From Streptomyces rubiginosohelvolus (GTDB lineage: Bacteria; Actinomycetota; Actinomycetes; Streptomycetales; Streptomycetaceae), in contig NZ_BMTW01000005.1 in assembly GCF_014649875.1 (NCBI RefSeq), positions 1-64,000 of the forward strand: a stretch of 64,000 nucleotides of DNA, written 5' to 3'. Position numbers and translations under genes: made by a program. This document shows, piece after piece, positions 25,180 to 33,882 of the stretch. The notes under the pieces are model-generated. The model saw only the letters and a list, made by a program, of their open reading frames with translations, had not been told where the DNA came from and did no database searches. Positions within the stretch are counted from its first letter, which is position 1. The number at the start of each line of letters is the position of its first letter.

Positions 25180-25696
25180 AGGGTTTCTGCTGCGCCCCTG
25201 GCTGCCCGACGACGCCTCGGCGGTGCTCCGCGCCTTCGCCCCGGCCGAGATGGACCGCCAGGCGGACCGGCCCGTGGACGACCGGTCCGGGGCGCTGGCC
25301 TGGATCGCCGAACGCGCGCGCGAGCGAGGGGCGCGCACCGGCTACTCCTGGGCCGTCGTGGGGGAGGAGGGCGAGGCGCTCGGCTGTGTGGCGCTGAACG
25401 TCGTCAACCGGGCACACGACAGCGGCTGGGTCTCCTACTGGACCACCGAATCCGCCCGCGGCCGGGGCGTTGCCCCGGCCGGCGTGCGGGCCCTCACGCG
25501 CTGGGCCTTCGACGAGCTCGGGCTGTACCGGCTGGAGCTGGGCCACCGCACCGACAACGTCGCCTCCTGCCGGGTCGCGACCCGGTCCGGATTCGCGTCC
25601 GAGGGCATCGAGCGGGCCAAGCTGCGGTACGGCAAGGTCCGGTACGACGTCGAGCGGCACGCGCGCCTCGCCGACGATGATGTCAACTTTGATTGA
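25157..25696 (+). CDS. GNAT-family N-acetyltransferase
   Basis: The 179-residue protein has the RimJ/RimL-like GNAT fold: LLRPWLPDDASAVLRAF at the start, VSYWTTESARGRGVAPAGVRAL with the acetyl-CoA RGRGVA motif, and LYRLELGHRTDNVASCRVATRSGF near the end. It transfers acetyl from acetyl-CoA to an amine, possibly a protein N-terminus or a small molecule. The ATG lies within the GH5 gene. Its stop codon overlaps the first operator of the HTH gene downstream. Confidence 0.88.
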   Translation: MDELTTPEGFLLRPWLPDDASAVLRAFAPAEMDRQADRPVDDRSGALAWIAERARERGARTGYSWAVVGEEGEALGCVALNVVNRAHDSGWVSYWTTESARGRGVAPAGVRALTRWAFDELGLYRLELGHRTDNVASCRVATRSGFASEGIERAKLRYGKVRYDVERHARLADDDVNFD

Positions 25697-25724
25697 CGGG
25701 CGATGCGTGTCAATGTAAGTTGAC
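25682..25724 (+). promoter_or_regulatory. Promoter with two GTCAA-N6-TTGAC operators
   Basis: Two inverted repeats of the same form occur: GTCAA-N6-TTGAC at 25682-25697 and again at 25709-25724, with centres 27 bases apart. The second half of the first site supplies -35 TTGACG (25693-25698), and TAAGTT (25716-25721) is the -10 with an exact 17-base spacer. The predicted transcription start coincides with the ATG at 25728. A repressor on both sites would cover -35 and -10. The small HTH protein encoded next is the obvious candidate. Confidence 0.72.
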
Positions 25725-25727
25725 ATC

Positions 25728-25937
25728 ATGACCGAAGCAACGGATCTGGCCGCGCGCGCCGGTGACCGCGACCCGCGTGTCGGGCTGCGGGCGGTGGCCG
25801 CGCTGCGGCGGCTGCTGGAGCAGCTCGAAGCCGTACAAGTCGGAAGCGCCCGCGCTCAGGGCTGGTCGTGGCAGGAGATCGCCGCCGAGCTGGGCGTCAG
25901 CCGGCAGGCCGTGCACAAGAAGTACGGGAGGCGTTGA
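25728..25937 (+). CDS. Small helix-turn-helix DNA-binding protein
   Basis: The 69-residue protein ends in a classic helix-turn-helix, WSWQEIAAELGVSRQAVHKKYGRR, preceded by a helical N-terminus (VGLRAVAALRRLLEQLEAVQVG) likely to dimerise. No ribosome-binding site precedes the ATG, and the promoter spacing predicts a leaderless transcript. Its TGA overlaps the next ATG (TGATG), so it is co-translated with the Clp_N protein. Together with the two upstream operators this suggests an autoregulated stress switch. The protein is much shorter than most one-domain regulators but appears complete. Confidence 0.85.
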   Translation: MTEATDLAARAGDRDPRVGLRAVAALRRLLEQLEAVQVGSARAQGWSWQEIAAELGVSRQAVHKKYGRR

Positions 25938-26527
25938 TGTTCGAGCGATTCACCCGGGGGGCCCGCTCCACCGTGAAGGGTGCCGTGGCCCAGGCCGAGC
26001 GGGCCGGGGCCGGCTCGGTCACCGAGGAACACCTGCTGCTCGCACTGTTGGAACAGGAGGGCGGCCGGGCCGCGTTCGCCGTCACCGCACTCGGCCTCCA
26101 CGACCGCCGGGCCTCCCTGGACGCCGCCTTCGCCGAGGCCCGCCGCCGCGGCGGCCTGACCAGGGCCGACACCGACGCCCTCGCCGGCATCGGGATCGAC
26201 CTCGGCGCGATCGTCTCCCGCGTCGAGGGAGCTCACGGCGAAGGCGCCCTGGACGCCGACCGCCGCAGCCGCCGGTGGTGGTCCGGGCACCGCCCCTTCA
26301 CTCCGGGGGCGAAGACCGTGCTGGAGAACGCGCTCCGGGTGGCCCTCGGCCGTGGCGACCGGTTCATCGGCGAGGAACACCTGCTCCTGGCCCTCACCGC
26401 GAAGCCCGGAGTCGTCGCCGACGTCCTCGCCGAGCACGGTGCGACCTACACGGCCGTGCAGCGCGCGCTGTACGGCCCCGAAGCGGGCAGGGGCGGCGCG
26501 GGCCAGGGGCACGCCCAGGCCGGGTGA
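25937..26527 (+). CDS. Clp N-terminal-domain protein without ATPase
   Basis: The 196-residue protein contains two Clp_N repeats, RFTRGARSTVKGAVAQAERAGAGSVTEEHLLLALLEQ (residues 4-40) and FTPGAKTVLENALRVALGRGDRFIGEEHLLLALTAKPGVVADVLAEHG (about 115-165). These correspond to the substrate/adaptor-binding domain of ClpA/ClpC. There is no AAA+ module, so it cannot act as an unfoldase; it may bind adaptors, compete with ClpC, or sense arginine-phosphorylated or damaged proteins. It is translationally coupled to the HTH gene and followed by a hairpin. Confidence 0.87.
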   Translation: MFERFTRGARSTVKGAVAQAERAGAGSVTEEHLLLALLEQEGGRAAFAVTALGLHDRRASLDAAFAEARRRGGLTRADTDALAGIGIDLGAIVSRVEGAHGEGALDADRRSRRWWSGHRPFTPGAKTVLENALRVALGRGDRFIGEEHLLLALTAKPGVVADVLAEHGATYTAVQRALYGPEAGRGGAGQGHAQAG

Positions 26528-26546
26528 GGGGCGGGGCTCCCGCCCC
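26528..26546. terminator. Short GC hairpin between Clp_N and PadR genes
   Basis: GGGGCGGG (26528-26535) pairs with CCCGCCCC (26539-26546) around a three-base loop just after the Clp_N stop; an alternative GGCTCCC/GGGAGCC pairing overlaps it. It separates convergent genes. Confidence 0.6.
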
Positions 26547-26559
26547 ACCCCCGGGAGCC

Positions 26560-27621
26560 TCAGGCCTTGTCCTCGTCCTCCGCCGTCAGCAGCGCCTCGA
26601 TCCGCGCCGCCGCCTCGCCCAGATGGCGGCGGGCCTCCGCGAGCCGGGTCTCCGTCACCCCGTGATCGCGGGCCGTGTCCCGGACGCCGTCGCGGAACCG
26701 GTCCAGCAGGCGGTCCAGATCGCGCACCGGGTCCCCGGTCGTCGGCACGTCCTGCCCCCAGTCCGCACCGGGGGCCGGGTCCTGGACGGGCGGGGCGGTC
26801 TCCGGCCCGGGCTTGCCGAACGGAGGCCAGGTGCCGGACCGGGCGAAGCCGCCGAGCTGGCCGGTGATCTCCGCGAGACCCTCCCGTACGCCGGAGGGCC
26901 AGTCACCCCGGGCGAAGTGCTCCTGCACCTGGCGGGCGGCGGTCTGCATCTGCTCGCGCGCCTTCTCCTGGGCCTCCTTGGCCTGGCGGCGGGCCTGCTG
27001 GGCGTCCTCCCGGGCGCGCCGGGACTCGTCCTTCGCCCGGCGCGCCTGCTCCTTCCACTCCTGCTTGGCCCGGCGCAGCTCCTCCTTCGCCGTGCGCCAC
27101 GCCTCGCTGTCGCCGAGGTCGCCCAGATTGCCGAAGTCGCCGAAGTCTCCGAAGGGCGAGGAGGGTTCGCCCTTCCCCTTCGTCTTCCCGGTCCCCGACC
27201 CGGACCCGGACCCGGGCCCCGCCTTCGTGCCGTGCCGGGACTCCGATGCCGCCGCCCGCATGTCGCTGCGGAGCCGGCCCGCCGCGCCCCGTACGTCGTC
27301 GCGGATCTCGGCGGCCAGCTCGGAGAGCGAGTCGCGGATCTCCAGCTCCAGGTCGGCCAGTTCGCCGCTGCGGCCCGCCAGTTCCTCGCGGCCGGCGTCG
27401 GTGATCGAGTAGACCTTGCGGCCGCCCTCGGTGGCATGGGTGACCAGGCCCTCGGCCTCCAGCTTGGCCAGCCGCGGGTAGACCGTGCCGGCGGACGGGG
27501 CGTAGAGGCCCTGGAAGCGCTCCTCCAGCAGGCGGATGATCTCGTAACCGTGGCGCGGGGCCTCGTCCAGGAGCTTGAGGAGATACAGGCGCAGACGGCC
27601 GTGGGCGAATACGGGGGGCAT
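26560..27621 (-). CDS. PadR-family regulator with long charged C-terminal extension
   Basis: Residues 1-85 form a PadR winged helix: FAHGRLRLYLLKLLDEAPRHGYEIIRLLEERFQGLYAPSAGTVYPRLAKLEAEGLV, then GRKVYSITDAGREEL. The remaining 270 residues are unusual for the family: two helical, Ala/Arg/Glu-rich coiled-coil stretches separated by a Gly/Ser/Lys linker, with repeats such as ARREDAQQARRQAKEAQEKAREQM. The product should repress its own operon until a ligand or partner binds. It begins one base after the end of the DUF4097 gene upstream. The coiled coil could sense envelope or partner proteins; this is inference. Confidence 0.87.
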   Translation of the reverse strand: MPPVFAHGRLRLYLLKLLDEAPRHGYEIIRLLEERFQGLYAPSAGTVYPRLAKLEAEGLVTHATEGGRKVYSITDAGREELAGRSGELADLELEIRDSLSELAAEIRDDVRGAAGRLRSDMRAAASESRHGTKAGPGSGSGSGTGKTKGKGEPSSPFGDFGDFGNLGDLGDSEAWRTAKEELRRAKQEWKEQARRAKDESRRAREDAQQARRQAKEAQEKAREQMQTAARQVQEHFARGDWPSGVREGLAEITGQLGGFARSGTWPPFGKPGPETAPPVQDPAPGADWGQDVPTTGDPVRDLDRLLDRFRDGVRDTARDHGVTETRLAEARRHLGEAAARIEALLTAEDEDKA

Positions 27622-27622
27622 G

Positions 27623-28480
27623 TCAGAGAACCTTTCCGGTCGGCTCGGCGGCGTACGCGTCGTCCTCGGCGGGCGGCCTGCGCAGGAGGGCGATCGAACC
27701 GGACACGGTCGTCGCCCGCAGGGTTCCCGTCCCGGCGCCCAGCGTGCCGGTGATCTTCTTCGCGCCCCACTGCCCGCCGACCCGCAGGTCCTCGAAGGCG
27801 TTGGAGACGGCCCCGCTCGCGGTGTTCGCCTCGACCCTGGCGTCCGCCGGGTGCGGCAGCCGGATCGCGATCTCGCCGGACACCGTGGTCAGCCGGATGT
27901 CCGTGGGCTTCCCGGACGGGTCGACGTCCAGCACCATGTCACCGCTGACCGACTCGGCCCGGACCGAGGCCCCCGCCCCGTCGATCACCGTCAGATCACC
28001 GGCCACGGACTGGAAGCGCAGGTCCCCCGTGACGCTCTGGGCCTCCAGGCTGCCCGACACCGACTCCCCGCGCACCGCGCCCGTCAGCCCGACGAGCGTG
28101 GAGTCCCCCGTGATGCCGCGGACCTCGGTGCGGCCGCTGATGCCGGAGACGAAGGCCCCCGCGCCGATCACGCCGACCTCGACCGAGGCCGTGGTGGGCA
28201 CGACGAGCGAGACGACGGCGCTGCGGCGGCGGCCCTTGGGGTCGAGCCAGCGCAGGAGGTCCTGCCAGGGCAGATCCTCGTACGCCACGGTGAGCCGGCC
28301 GTCCTCCTGGGTCACGATCAGCGGCGGCCCCTCGATCGCGGAGACCTCCAGCCGGGCGCCCGGCTCGTCGGTCCCGACCACGTTGACCGTGCCGTCGACG
28401 ACACGCACCTGGAGCGCCGTCACCGGATCGTCGAAGGAGAGCTTCCGCGGCTCATCGATGGTCCATGTCGACACAGGCAT
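27623..28480 (-). CDS. DUF4097 beta-strand repeat protein
   Basis: The 285-residue protein is almost entirely short beta strands with the recurrent V(S/T)GD(L/V) pattern: TGDSTLVGLTG, VSGSLEAQSVTGDLRFQSVAGDLTV, VSGDMVLDV, VSGEIAIRL. This is the DUF4097 'putative adhesin' beta-helix fold. No signal peptide is visible, so it may act inside the cell. I take the ATG at 28478-28480 with GGGAGGTC upstream. It is co-transcribed with the PadR gene, a common pairing in actinobacteria, and is probably its main target. Confidence 0.85.
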   Translation of the reverse strand: MPVSTWTIDEPRKLSFDDPVTALQVRVVDGTVNVVGTDEPGARLEVSAIEGPPLIVTQEDGRLTVAYEDLPWQDLLRWLDPKGRRRSAVVSLVVPTTASVEVGVIGAGAFVSGISGRTEVRGITGDSTLVGLTGAVRGESVSGSLEAQSVTGDLRFQSVAGDLTVIDGAGASVRAESVSGDMVLDVDPSGKPTDIRLTTVSGEIAIRLPHPADARVEANTASGAVSNAFEDLRVGGQWGAKKITGTLGAGTGTLRATTVSGSIALLRRPPAEDDAYAAEPTGKVL

Positions 28481-28515
28481 GGATGTGACCTCCCGGGAAG
28501 CGTGGCAACGCAACA

Positions 28516-28548
28516 TATCGCGTCTCGTGAAGAACACGATATATCGCG
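28516..28548. promoter_or_regulatory. PadR operator candidate upstream of DUF4097-padR
   Basis: CGATATATCG at 28537-28546 is a perfect ten-base palindrome, and ATATCGCG recurs as a half-site near 28516-28522. TCGTG-AAGAA-CACGA (about 28524-28538) adds a second symmetry. The AT-rich TATATCG core in otherwise GC-rich DNA is consistent with a PadR-family site controlling the downstream minus-strand pair. Confidence 0.5.
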
Positions 28549-28617
28549 GATGGGGGAAGTCAAGGGATGTCGTGCCTCGTCAACGGTCAGCAGAATGCCT
28601 GCAACACGATCAAATGT

Positions 28618-28636
28618 GGGCATATTGCCCTAGCGT
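28618..28636 (+). promoter_or_regulatory. Palindrome GGGCA-TAT-TGCCC plus -10 element
   Basis: The 13-bp palindrome (28618-28630) is followed immediately by TAGCGT (28631-28636), a good -10 hexamer. The ATG at 28644 falls seven bases further on and has no ribosome-binding site, so the transcript may be leaderless and blocked by a protein on the palindrome. Confidence 0.4.
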
Positions 28637-28643
28637 ATGAGCC

Positions 28644-29468
28644 ATGAACGCGACATCCACCGGGGCCCTCCTGCTGTGCCGGGCCGACCCCGAGACCGTA
28701 CGGCCGCTCGCCCACCTGCTGCGCGAGCAGATGCTGCTGGTCCGCGCGGGCGAGGAGTGGAGTGCGCTCGTCCCGGAGGGGAAGCCCTGGCGGGCCGGGG
28801 GAGCGGAGCAGGACGCCGAGCCGGTCGACCGGGTCCTCGGCGGCTGGGCCACCGCGCTCGCCGTCGGCTCCACCTGGCCGGTGCTCGCCCTGTGGTGGGA
28901 CGCCGACCGGGCCGGATACACCCTCGCCGCCGGGTTCCGCCGGCCCGTGGGGTACGTCTGGCTGACCGACGGCACCCCGGTGGGCGAGGACGAGGCCATG
29001 CGCACCTTCGCCGCCCGGCTCGGCCTCGACCCGGTGCTGGACGTCCAGGCGCTGGAGCAGCTGACCCGCCCCGATCCGGAAAGCGACGCGGAAGCCCGGC
29101 TGCGCGGACTGCTCGCCGTCCTCACCGGCACCGGACTGGCCCTGCCCGCCGGGCTCTCCCCGGGCGAGAGCGCCGACCGGCTGCGCAGCGTCGCTGCTGC
29201 GCAGCGCCAGGTCGACCGCGTCGAGTGGGCCGGCTGGCGCGATGCCGTACGGGTCGAACTGGACGCGGTCGAGAACAGCCGGGTCGGCCCGTGGGTACGC
29301 GGCCCCCGCGCCCGGGCCGTCGCCGCCGTCCAGCTCGCGGCCGGGCTCCCGCTCCTGCTCTGGGGCGCGCGACGCCGCAGCGGCGGCTGGGCGGCGGCCG
29401 GGGCGGTGCTGCTGGCACAGGGCGCGCTGGGGCTCCTCTACGAGCGGGCCAGGGCGGGTACTCCCTAG
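28644..29468 (+). CDS. Conserved hypothetical protein with C-terminal membrane helices
   Basis: I do not recognise the family. The 274-residue protein has an N-terminal soluble part (LLLCRADPETVRPLAHLLREQMLLVRAGEEWSALVPEG) with a segment WPVLALWWDADRAGYTLAAGFRRPVGYVWL, and ends in two hydrophobic stretches (AVAAVQLAAGLPLLLWGARR and WAAAGAVLLAQGALGLLYERA), so it is probably a membrane protein with cytosolic N-domain. It stands alone, divergent from the DUF4097-PadR operon, with a likely leaderless start. Confidence 0.7.
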   Translation: MNATSTGALLLCRADPETVRPLAHLLREQMLLVRAGEEWSALVPEGKPWRAGGAEQDAEPVDRVLGGWATALAVGSTWPVLALWWDADRAGYTLAAGFRRPVGYVWLTDGTPVGEDEAMRTFAARLGLDPVLDVQALEQLTRPDPESDAEARLRGLLAVLTGTGLALPAGLSPGESADRLRSVAAAQRQVDRVEWAGWRDAVRVELDAVENSRVGPWVRGPRARAVAAVQLAAGLPLLLWGARRRSGGWAAAGAVLLAQGALGLLYERARAGTP

Positions 29469-29500
29469 ACCCTTGGACCCCGCAGATCAGGCCCCGAGGA

Positions 29501-29686
29501 TCACTCGTCCTCGTCGTCCTCGTCGTCCAGCCGGGCCAGCCAGGTCGCCAGGCGCTCGACGGGCACCTCGAAGTCGGGGTTGAGATCGACGAAGGTCCGC
29601 AGCTGCTCGGCGAGCCACTCGAAGGTGACCTCCTCCTCGCCGCGCCGCTTCTCCAGTTCCTCGATGCCACGGTCCGTGAAGTACAT
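29501..29686 (-). CDS. DUF6104 family small acidic protein
   Basis: This 61-residue protein begins MYFTDRGIEELEKRRGEEEV and ends in an acidic run, LARLDDEDDEDE. It matches the short DUF6104 proteins that I recall sitting beside the 2-oxoglutarate dehydrogenase gene in Streptomyces. The role is unknown. The high charge and size suggest a helical partner or adaptor. It lies on the same strand as kgd, beyond the kgd terminator, so it may use its own promoter. Confidence 0.82.
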   Translation of the reverse strand: MYFTDRGIEELEKRRGEEEVTFEWLAEQLRTFVDLNPDFEVPVERLATWLARLDDEDDEDE

Positions 29687-29713
29687 GGGAGAAGGATATC
29701 CAGCGGGGAAACG

Positions 29714-29756
29714 CCGGGGACCCGGCCCCGCGACAAGCGCGGAACCGGGTCCCCGG
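29714..29756 (-). terminator. Terminator of kgd
   Basis: Twelve-base arms, CCGGGGACCCGG and its complement CCGGGTCCCCGG, enclose a further CGCG/CGCG pairing around ACAAG. It starts about 20 bases after the kgd stop on the minus strand. Confidence 0.8.
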
Positions 29757-29775
29757 GATGTTCAGCTGTGCGTCC

Positions 29776-32700
29776 TCAGGCCTCGAAGACCTCGTTGACC
29801 AGCTGCGTCTGCTCCGCCTGGTGACGCTTGGCCGAGCCGACCGCCGGGGACGAGCCGTGCGGCCGCGAGATGCGGCGCAGGCGCTCGCCGTGCGGCACGT
29901 CCGCGCCGACCGCGAGGTCCAGGTGGTCGATCAGGTTGAGCGCGATGAACGGCCACGCACCCTGGTTCGCCGGCTCCTCCTGCGCCCACAGGTACTTCTC
30001 GGCGTTCGGGTACTTCGCGATCTCGGCCTGGATCTCCGCACCCGGCAGCGGGTACAGCCGCTCCAGGCGGATGATCGCGGTCTCCGTGTCGCCCCGCTTC
30101 TCCCGCTCGGCGTCCAGGTCGTAGTACAGCTTGCCCGAGACGAAGACGACCTTGCGGACGTCCTCCGCCTTGACCGACGCGTCGCCGATCACCGGGCGGA
30201 AGCCGCCGGAGGTGAACTCCTCGATGGACGAGGCGGCCGCCTTCAGACGCAGCATCGACTTCGGGGTGAAGACGATGAGCGGCTTGTGGTGCGGGTTGTG
30301 CACCTGCCAGCGCAGCAGGTGGAAGTAGTTCGACGGCAGGGTCGGCATCGCGACCGTCATGTTGTCCTGCGCGCACATCTGGAGGAAGCGCTCCGGGCGG
30401 GCGGACGAGTGGTCCGGGCCCTGGCCCTCGTAGCCGTGCGGCAGGAGCAGCGTGACGCCGGAGGTCTGGCCCCACTTCTGCTCGGCCGAGGAGATGAACT
30501 CGTCCACGACGGTCTGCGCGCCGTTGACGAAGTCACCGAACTGGGCCTCCCAGATGACCAGCGACTCCGGACGGGCCAGCGAGTAGCCGTACTCGAAGCC
30601 CATCGCCGCGTACTCGCTGAGCAGTGAGTCGTAGACGTTGTAACGGGCCTGGTCGTCCGCCAGGTACAGCAGCGGGGTGTAGTCCTCGCCGGTGACCTGG
30701 TCGACCAGGACCGCGTGGCGCTGGCCGAACGTGCCCCGGCGGCTGTCCTGGCCGGCGAGCCGGACCGGGGTGCCCTCCATCAGCAGCGAACCGATGGCCA
30801 GGGTCTCGCCCATGCCCCAGTCGATCGTGGCGTTCTCCACCGAGGCCGCGCGACGCTGCATCTGCGGCATCAGACGGGGGTGGACGGTGATCGACTCGGG
30901 GATGTTGACCTGCGACTCGGCGATCCGCTTGACGACCTCGGCGGAGACGGCCGTCTCCACGGCCACCGGGAACGCGGCCTGCGGCTCCGGGACGTGCGGG
31001 GACGCCGGCTGCGAGGTGGCCTCGCGGACCTCGGCGAACACCTTCTCCAGCTGACCCTGGAAGTCCTGGAGCGCCTGCTCCGCCTCTTCCAGCGTGATGT
31101 CGCCGCGACCGATGAGGGACTCGGTGTAGAGCTTGCGCACCGAGCGCTTCTTGTCGATCAGGGTGTACATCTGCGGGTTGGTGAACTCCGGGTTGTCGCC
31201 CTCGTTGTGACCGCGGCGGCGGTAGCAGATGAGGTCGATCACGACGTCCTTGTTGAACGCCTGCCGGAACTCGAAGGCGAGCCGCGCGACGCGGACCACG
31301 GCCTCCGGGTCGTCGCCGTTGACGTGGATGATCGGCGCCTCGATCATGCGCGCCACGTCGGTGGCGTACATCGAGGAGCGCGAGGACTCCGGGGCGGCGG
31401 TGAAGCCGACCTGGTTGTTGATCACCACGTGCACGGTGCCGCCGGTGCGGTAGCCGCGCAGCTGCGACATGTTGAGCGTCTCGGCGACGACGCCCTGGCC
31501 CGCGAAGGCCGCGTCGCCGTGGAGCGCGACCGGCAGGACCGTGAAGTCCGTGCCGCCCTTGTTGATGATGTCCTGCTTGGCGCGGGCGATGCCCTCCAGA
31601 ACCGGGTCGACCGCCTCCAGGTGCGAGGGGTTGGCGGCCAGCGAGACCTTGATCTGCTCGCCGTCCAGACCGGTGAAGGTGCCCTCGGCGCCCAGGTGGT
31701 ACTTGACGTCGCCGGAGCCGTGCATCGAGCGCGGGTCGAGGTTGCCCTCGAACTCGCGGAAGATCTGGGCGTACGACTTGCCGACGATGTTCGCCAGGAC
31801 GTTCAGGCGGCCGCGGTGGGCCATGCCGATGACGACCTCGTCGAGACGGGCCTCGGCGGCGGAGTCGAGAACGGCGTCGAGCAGCGGGATGACGGACTCG
31901 CCGCCCTCCAGCGAGAACCGCTTCTGGCCGACGTACTTCGTCTGAAGGAAGGTCTCGAACGCCTCCGCGGCGTTCAGCCGGCGCAGGATGCGCAGCTGCT
32001 CCTCGCGCTCGGGCTTCGGACGCGGGCGCTCCACCCGGTCCTGGAGCCACTTGCGCTGCTTCGGGTCCTGGATGTGCATGAACTCGATGCCGGTGGTGCG
32101 GCAGTACGACTCACGGAGCACGCCGAGGATGTCGCGGAGCTTCATCATCGTCTTGCCGGCGAACCCGCCGACCGCGAACTCCCGCTCCAGGTCCCACAGG
32201 GTGAGGCCGTGCTCGGTGATGTCCAGGTCGGGGTGCTTGCGCTGGTGGTACTCCAGCGGGTCGGTGTCGGCCATGACGTGGCCGCGGACCCGGTAGGAGT
32301 GGATCAGCTCGAAGACCCGCGCGGCCTTGGTGACGTCGTCGTCGTGCGATGCGTCGATGTCCTTGAGCCAGCGGACCGGCTCGTAGGGGATGCGCAGCGC
32401 CTTGAAGATCTCGTCGTAGAACTCGTTCTCGCCGAGCAGCAGCTGGGACAGGACGCGCAGGAACTCGCCGGAGGCGGCGCCCTGGATGACCCGGTGGTCG
32501 TAGGTCGACGTGAGCGTCATGACCTTCGAGATGCCGAGCTTGTTGAGGGTGTCCTGCGAGGTGCCCTGGAACTCCGCCGGGTAGTCCATCGCGCCGACGC
32601 CCATGATGAGGCCCTGACCGGGCATCAGGCGGGGCACCGAGTGGACGGTGCCGATGCCGCCGGGGTTGGTCAGCGAGGCGGTGACGCCGGTGAAGTCGTC

Positions 32701-33600
32701 CATGCCGAGCTTGCCGATGCGGGCGCGCCGGACGATGTCCTCGTACGCCTGCCAGAACTCGAAGAAGTTGAGCGTCTCGGCCTTCTTGATGGCCGCGACG
32801 ACCAGCTGGCGGTCGCCGTTCGGCTTCACCAGGTCGATGGCCAGACCCAGGTTGACGTGCTCCGGCTTGACCAGGGTCGGCTTGCCGTCCTTCTCCGCGA
32901 AGGAGTAGTTCATCGACGGCATGGCCTTGAGGGCCTGCACCATCGCGTACCCGATGAGGTGCGTGAAGGAGATCTTCCCGCCGCGGGCGCGCTTGAGGTG
33001 GTTGTTGATGACGATGCGGTTGTCGAAGAGCAGCTTCACCGGGACCGCGCGGACGGACGTGGCCGTCGGCAGCTCCAGCGAGGCGTTCATGTTCTTCGCG
33101 ACGGCGGCCGAGGGGCCGCGCAGCGTCACGTACTCCGGTCCTGCCGGGGCCTCGGTGGACTCGTCCGCCTTGGGCTTCGCCTTGGCGGGCGCGGCAGCGG
33201 GCTTCGCCGCCGCGGGCTTCGCCTCGGCGGGGGCGGCCTTCGCCGGAGCGGGCGCGGCCTTGGCCGGGGCCGGCTGCGCGGGGGCTGCCGGAGCGGCGGC
33301 GGGCGCGGCCTTCGCCGGAGCCGGAGCGGCTGCCGGAGCTGGCGCGGCCGGGGCGGCTGCCTCGGTCACCGGGGCCCCCGAGGCCCCGGGAGCGGGCTTG
33401 TCCGCCGTGCCGGCGGCACCCGGCTTGTAGTCGGCGAAGAAGTCCCACCAGGCACGATCGACCGAACTGGGGTCCTGGAGGTACTGCTGGTAGATCTCGT
33501 CGACGAGCCATTCATTGGCGCCGAAAGCCGCGGCCGGGTTGGTGCCCGGGCTGGCTTGGTCGGTCGAGACGCTTGAGTTACTGGGGGACTGAGACGACAC
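29776..33600 (-). CDS. kgd: Multifunctional 2-oxoglutarate decarboxylase/dehydrogenase E1 with E2-like domain
   Basis: The 1,274-residue protein is the actinobacterial fusion enzyme. It has an N-terminal E1o segment ([31 protein letters not shown]) and a long Ala/Pro/Lys linker at about residues 60-150. A catalytic acyltransferase domain lacking a lipoyl domain follows, with [25 protein letters not shown] and the active-site [15 protein letters not shown]. The thiamine-diphosphate E1 domain carries [27 protein letters not shown] near residue 700 and NNQVGFT. It links 2-oxoglutarate to succinyl-CoA or succinic semialdehyde in the TCA cycle. I place the start at GTG 33600 (MSSQSPSN...); the longer frame is improbable. 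Confidence 0.96.
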   Translation of the reverse strand: MSSQSPSNSSVSTDQASPGTNPAAAFGANEWLVDEIYQQYLQDPSSVDRAWWDFFADYKPGAAGTADKPAPGASGAPVTEAAAPAAPAPAAAPAPAKAAPAAAPAAPAQPAPAKAAPAPAKAAPAEAKPAAAKPAAAPAKAKPKADESTEAPAGPEYVTLRGPSAAVAKNMNASLELPTATSVRAVPVKLLFDNRIVINNHLKRARGGKISFTHLIGYAMVQALKAMPSMNYSFAEKDGKPTLVKPEHVNLGLAIDLVKPNGDRQLVVAAIKKAETLNFFEFWQAYEDIVRRARIGKLGMDDFTGVTASLTNPGGIGTVHSVPRLMPGQGLIMGVGAMDYPAEFQGTSQDTLNKLGISKVMTLTSTYDHRVIQGAASGEFLRVLSQLLLGENEFYDEIFKALRIPYEPVRWLKDIDASHDDDVTKAARVFELIHSYRVRGHVMADTDPLEYHQRKHPDLDITEHGLTLWDLEREFAVGGFAGKTMMKLRDILGVLRESYCRTTGIEFMHIQDPKQRKWLQDRVERPRPKPEREEQLRILRRLNAAEAFETFLQTKYVGQKRFSLEGGESVIPLLDAVLDSAAEARLDEVVIGMAHRGRLNVLANIVGKSYAQIFREFEGNLDPRSMHGSGDVKYHLGAEGTFTGLDGEQIKVSLAANPSHLEAVDPVLEGIARAKQDIINKGGTDFTVLPVALHGDAAFAGQGVVAETLNMSQLRGYRTGGTVHVVINNQVGFTAAPESSRSSMYATDVARMIEAPIIHVNGDDPEAVVRVARLAFEFRQAFNKDVVIDLICYRRRGHNEGDNPEFTNPQMYTLIDKKRSVRKLYTESLIGRGDITLEEAEQALQDFQGQLEKVFAEVREATSQPASPHVPEPQAAFPVAVETAVSAEVVKRIAESQVNIPESITVHPRLMPQMQRRAASVENATIDWGMGETLAIGSLLMEGTPVRLAGQDSRRGTFGQRHAVLVDQVTGEDYTPLLYLADDQARYNVYDSLLSEYAAMGFEYGYSLARPESLVIWEAQFGDFVNGAQTVVDEFISSAEQKWGQTSGVTLLLPHGYEGQGPDHSSARPERFLQMCAQDNMTVAMPTLPSNYFHLLRWQVHNPHHKPLIVFTPKSMLRLKAAASSIEEFTSGGFRPVIGDASVKAEDVRKVVFVSGKLYYDLDAEREKRGDTETAIIRLERLYPLPGAEIQAEIAKYPNAEKYLWAQEEPANQGAWPFIALNLIDHLDLAVGADVPHGERLRRISRPHGSSPAVGSAKRHQAEQTQLVNEVFEA

Positions 33601-33882
33601 GGCGGCAACCGCCCTCTTCCGCTTCACAAGGTGATGGACAGCGGAAATCAAGGCTACGCCCCCCGAACCGTTCCTTGCAGGCCGGGCCGGTGCTTCGTCG
33701 TGCACATCACATCGAAGGGCGGGTTTCGGCGCAGGAAATGGCGGGAAACAAGCGAGGTTCCACTGCACTTCGGGTACGCAGGACCGTGGACACGGCCCTG
33801 CGACCGCATCCCCTTGAGGCCCCTTGCTGGCAGGACACGTATGAACGTGCCCTTCCGGTTCGACCCTATGCCAACGAGACGG

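Noticed and set aside
30715..33576. 953-codon open frame on the plus strand opposite kgd
   Set aside because: Antisense shadow produced by the GC-rich kgd codons; the protein is a low-complexity Arg/Gly/Leu/Val series with no motif, while the opposite frame is a full known enzyme.
33601..33882. tRNA or small RNA between kgd and the kinase gene
   Set aside because: I could not fold a cloverleaf or find a promoter-terminator pair; it is most likely the kgd leader and promoter.
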